From: Hippopus hippopus
Taxonomy: Eukaryota; Mollusca; Bivalvia; Cardiida; Cardiidae
DNA length: 64,000 bases
Direction of reading: 5' to 3'
Assembly (NCBI GenBank): GCA_946811185.2
Contig: OX328106.1
Location: forward strand, 44,342,311-44,406,310
Shown: positions 60,906-64,000 of the stretch, one piece after another
How the letters are laid out: the number at the start of each line of letters is the position of its first letter
Position numbering within the stretch: the stretch's first letter is position 1
Notes under the pieces: model-generated
What the model was told of the DNA's origin: nothing
Database searches by the model: none
The model's input: only the letters and a program-made list of their open reading frames with translations
Made by a program: the position numbers and the translations under genes

Positions 60906-61489
60906 ACATTCTGTCCAAAGGCAGTATGGAAATGGCAATTAGTTGGCATATTTTTCCTGACTGAAATTTCAATTTTGTTTACTTCATACGAGACCAGTTG
61001 CACGATCATAAGATTGGTCCTGCAAGAGGTCTTTCAACGAACTGGAGATTTATACCAGCCCAAATACGGATCTCTTCACATCAATACTGAATATGACTGT
61101 TAGTGTGACCAAGTGCCAGTATTTTGATCACATGCAGTCTTGTTAGAATTTTGAACATGTTCAAAAGCCTTACACAATAGGTTGTGACCGCTTTAGACTA
61201 TCCAACAACTGCGACAGCTGGCAAGACATCATGCGCCAGTTCGTGCAACACTGGTCAAAAAGTGTTGCAGGTGATCTTAAACTGGTCGTAGTCCAGTTGT
61301 GAAAGGAGCTTTACTGTAATAGGGTGTCCATGACATACTTACGGACAGCAGAGATATTATATGCCACCTGCATTTAAAATGGAAGGAGCATAAAAAGAAC
61401 TTTTATTATTTAGAACAAAGTTTTGTACATGTACCTCTGTCCAATATTCATCTCCAACCAGTCACAGATTTGTCTCAATCTGGAGTTTT

Positions 61490-61640
61490 ACACCAGCAAT
61501 ATTTCAGTTACATCATGGCAACAGCTAAGTTGTTAATCAGTTTTCTTGTTTTCATCAGGCTTATACTAGGGCTCTGCAGTGTCATTCACCAAGATACAAC
61601 CCTGAATACTACCACTGTGCGTGAGGTTTAAACCCAGAAC
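61490..61640 (-). mobile_element. SINE relic, reverse
   Basis: ACATCATGGCAACAGC, TAGGGCTCTGCAGTGTC and GAGGTTTAAACCCAGAACC follow the reverse SINE order. Confidence 0.5.
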
Positions 61641-61734
61641 CTCTAAATAACAAATCTGGAAATATGTTCAGCATGTCACCTGTAAGTAAATAAAATATAT
61701 TACAGAAAATGAACTCACTACCTGACAAAAACTA

Positions 61735-61918
61735 TTGTTCTTAAAATTGTTCTAATTGAAAGAATTTGTGTAAAAGGAATGCTGCTCAAATACATGTATG
61801 GGATTGTTTCTGATAGAGTAAAACAAGATTGTAAAATATGAGAAAATGCTGGTTTCAATTTTCACTTTCTCCTTTTTCCACAATATGTTATTGAACAGTA
61901 TATTTCTTAGGGTCTTAA
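61735..61918 (-). mobile_element. F3 relic
   Basis: TTAAAATTGTTCTAATTGAA, GAAAATGCTGGTTTCAATTT and TTTCTCCTTTTTCCACAAT. Confidence 0.6.
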
Positions 61919-62457
61919 AGGTGAGTTTTTAGATTTTTCACATCTCACCAAATTAAAATATAGATATATATCACTGAAATTTATATAAAAATACAAATCA
62001 TCAATAATTAAGAATCATAAAATTACAAAAAAAAATTTTTTTGATGGTGTTCCCTTAAAAGGCTACGTAGCCTCTTAAGGTAATTTTAGATTTTGTGCCA
62101 AAAATCAAAAAAGCATTGTGAGAATGTCAAGTGACTGGCACGTACTAATGACGCTTAAATTCCATAACATAACAAACATGTAATTATTTTCCATAATGTC
62201 TTCTTCGGACACTATGTTTGAAGCTTCGTCTGTGTATTTCCGGTATGTAAATGAGCGAGTTGCTCATGTAAAAATAGACTGTGTTTCCCGTCGGTGTCGA
62301 CCTGGGCCGTAGTAAATCCCTAATTTCTCTTGTTGTCGGATGGTTTTCGACTACTGGGGTTTTATGAATGAAAATTAAAAGGCTTTGGGAGTATAAGGAT
62401 GATTTTTTTTGTATTTTTGTAAAAATTTCGTCCCAAAATCTGAAGAGCCACCTTTAA
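61915..62457. mobile_element. 543-bp TTAA-flanked element with inverted ends
   Basis: Left end TTAAAGGTGAGTTTTTAGAT and right end (reversed) TTAAAGGTGGCTCTTCAGAT form imperfect terminal inverted repeats of about 23 bases. The inside has a small palindrome AGGCTACGTAGCCT and a more GC-rich stretch 62270-62345. Confidence 0.75.
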
Positions 62458-63777
62458 AAGAGAGAACTATTTCATACATAGTAATAAATCGTACTAGATA
62501 CTTTGGAATGTGATTGTCATTTTGGCAGCATAAGTTAACATGACAGTCTTGAGAAATCTTTGGTCTTCTTTTCCTAATGCAATAAGTGCAGGTGACAAAA
62601 GTTTATTTCATTTACCTTTCACCAAATAAATTCATGCTTTCCCAAGACTTTGAGGACATTACAGGACAAGAAAATGTCTCGTTTTTTTCTCCTTTGCAAT
62701 AATAATTTAAACCCTTTGAAAGACAAATTCCATTATTTGAGTAACATTTTATTTTTCTTCTAAAAATAATTTGTATATGGAATGGATAAGTTTGTGATTT
62801 ATGTTCTCTTGGTCTAGTTTGTCTCAGCTTCATCTCCAGTGAACTGAGCCTGATATAGACTGATATATTAAGGGTCCCTAAAAGCCAGGTACAATGTATG
62901 TAAATGTTCATAAATATTGACCCAATTCAAAAAAGTTCACAATTTTTTTCATCGGTGTTCATATACATAAAAAAATATTTTGTTTAGTTTAAGATTTTGT
63001 ATAAATTATAGCCTATCACAAATAATCAATATTATACAAGTGACAGATTTAAGAAAATAAGGTGGGAAAAAAAATCTTAAGAGTTTCCAACTACAACAAC
63101 AACAAACTTTATTTACAGAGAATTTCATCAGAAAATGTGCTTGCCCTATTAATTATCATTTTGGTACAATTAAATATTAGGGTCAGTAATTGACTCTTAG
63201 TTTGTGGTATATTTGTACCTGCCAATCAAAGGTATTGATGATACATTGTCTATCACTAATTTGATACATTGTCTATCACTGATTTTGATAGTTGTGCAAA
63301 GGTGTTAACAGCAGATAATATTTCAAACTATGTAATCAACTCAAGTCTTTAATTATGGAAATATTTAGTCTTTGTTCTTATTTAGCTAGCCACTTTTGCT
63401 TTTAAAATGAATGTTATCATTCCAAAAAATATAGAAAACTAAAATTTTTAACAAGAGATATATGATGCAACAAAGTTTGAAAAAGATTGCAATGGTCCAA
63501 CATGTTTCCGCAATGTGAGCTATAGACATGAGTACTAACTGTTGACGGCACAATGACGTGGGCACAGACAAGTCCATTTTTCGCATAATTTAGAATTTTT
63601 ATAATGTGTAATCACAGTATCAAGACAAATATCACTACAAATTTAATGTACCCCTATGGATGGTAATTGTGGGGTACTCTACAAGTTTAAGGGATACAGA
63701 TAATGAAAACAAAGAATAATAAAAAGATGAAGTCTATTTGAATTTCTAATTTATCCATCTACTTATCATTCTTATAG

Positions 63778-63890
63778 GTCAAAAAGTAGCGTGCAATACG
63801 GTCGAACAAACAAGCTGGGACGGGCGATAGAGCCCTGGGAAGCACAGACTGGCTTTCGTACGAAAAAGCCCAGAACCGAATGGAAAAAAA
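63778..63890 (+). CDS. Possible partial exon, unrecognised
   Basis: A GC-richer block after CATTCTTATAG with an open + strand frame reading SSVQYGRTNKLGRAIEPW. The minus strand is also open over the block. I do not recognise either peptide, and no donor is clear. It may equally be the head of an unknown repeat. Confidence 0.2.
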
Positions 63891-64000
63891 AAAGTGTTAT
63901 GGGAAGACTGCTTGTTCTTATCAAATTTCCTTCTTTGTTTGTCATCTTTAACTCACTTTTGATTCAGCAAATGGCTTGCATACCTTTCGGACTCTCTCTT

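Larger units (their letters stand above)
43790..63777. other. Spacer downstream of the SLC5 gene
   Basis: No convincing gene. The first 300 bases are AT-rich and probably hold the SLC5 3' UTR. The nearest AATAAA noticed nearby is at 45937-45942, too far to assign with confidence. Unassigned stretches (about 45490-46060, 47770-48140, 60910-61490, 62460-63770) show no domain, RNA gene or clear repeat. Confidence 0.7.

Overview
The window is animal nuclear DNA: short coding exons with GT-AG borders sit in long introns, codon use is ordinary metazoan, and the spacers are packed with short non-autonomous mobile elements. Protein similarity and repeat style (very many palindromic MITEs, tRNA-derived SINEs, 'CCCCGCC hairpin plus GTCC-rich' elements, a 145-bp tandem module ended by a hairpin) suggest a lophotrochozoan, most likely a heterodont bivalve mollusc. 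The species is not determined.

Region 1 (1-24,100, + strand) holds the 3' half of a phospholipase C epsilon gene (PLCE1 type). I assembled 23 coding exons by hand. They join in frame into 1,109 residues: last EF-hand region, catalytic X box, acidic linker, Y box, C2, two Ras-association domains and a basic Ser/Pro-rich tail ending at a stop. The 5' part of the gene (N-terminus and RasGEF region in known family members) lies upstream of the window. Two features stand out. The intron after the second catalytic exon is largely a minisatellite whose unit copies the end of that exon together with its splice donor. One intron in the Y-box region has AT-AC ends with U12-type (minor spliceosome) signals.

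Region 2 (24,100-41,980) shows no gene. It is a mosaic of MITEs, SINEs and microsatellites.

Region 3 (41,981-43,789, + strand) is one uninterrupted 602-codon gene for a sodium:solute symporter of the SLC5 family, closest in style to the sodium-coupled monocarboxylate transporters. A good splice acceptor lies 7 bases before its ATG.

Region 4 (43,790-64,000) again shows no confident gene: nested MITEs, a tandem array of tRNA-like units (48,454-49,060), a 145-bp tandem array (55,300-57,040), and a possible exon at the far end.

Short names for the palindromic families used below. F1 is about 250 bp and begins GGCCTGCAACACG. F2 is about 260 bp and begins GAGCCATGCTCTG. F3 is about 229 bp, bounded by TTAA, with a long central hairpin around ATGCTGGTAACCAGCAT. 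F4 is about 205 bp, bounded by TTAA, with a central hairpin around GATCAGACTGCAC. F3 orientation A starts TTAACCCTTTACCAC and orientation B is its reverse complement. The recurrent F3/F4 structure, their chaining through shared TTAA sites and matched substitutions in the two hairpin arms are the least explained signals in the window.
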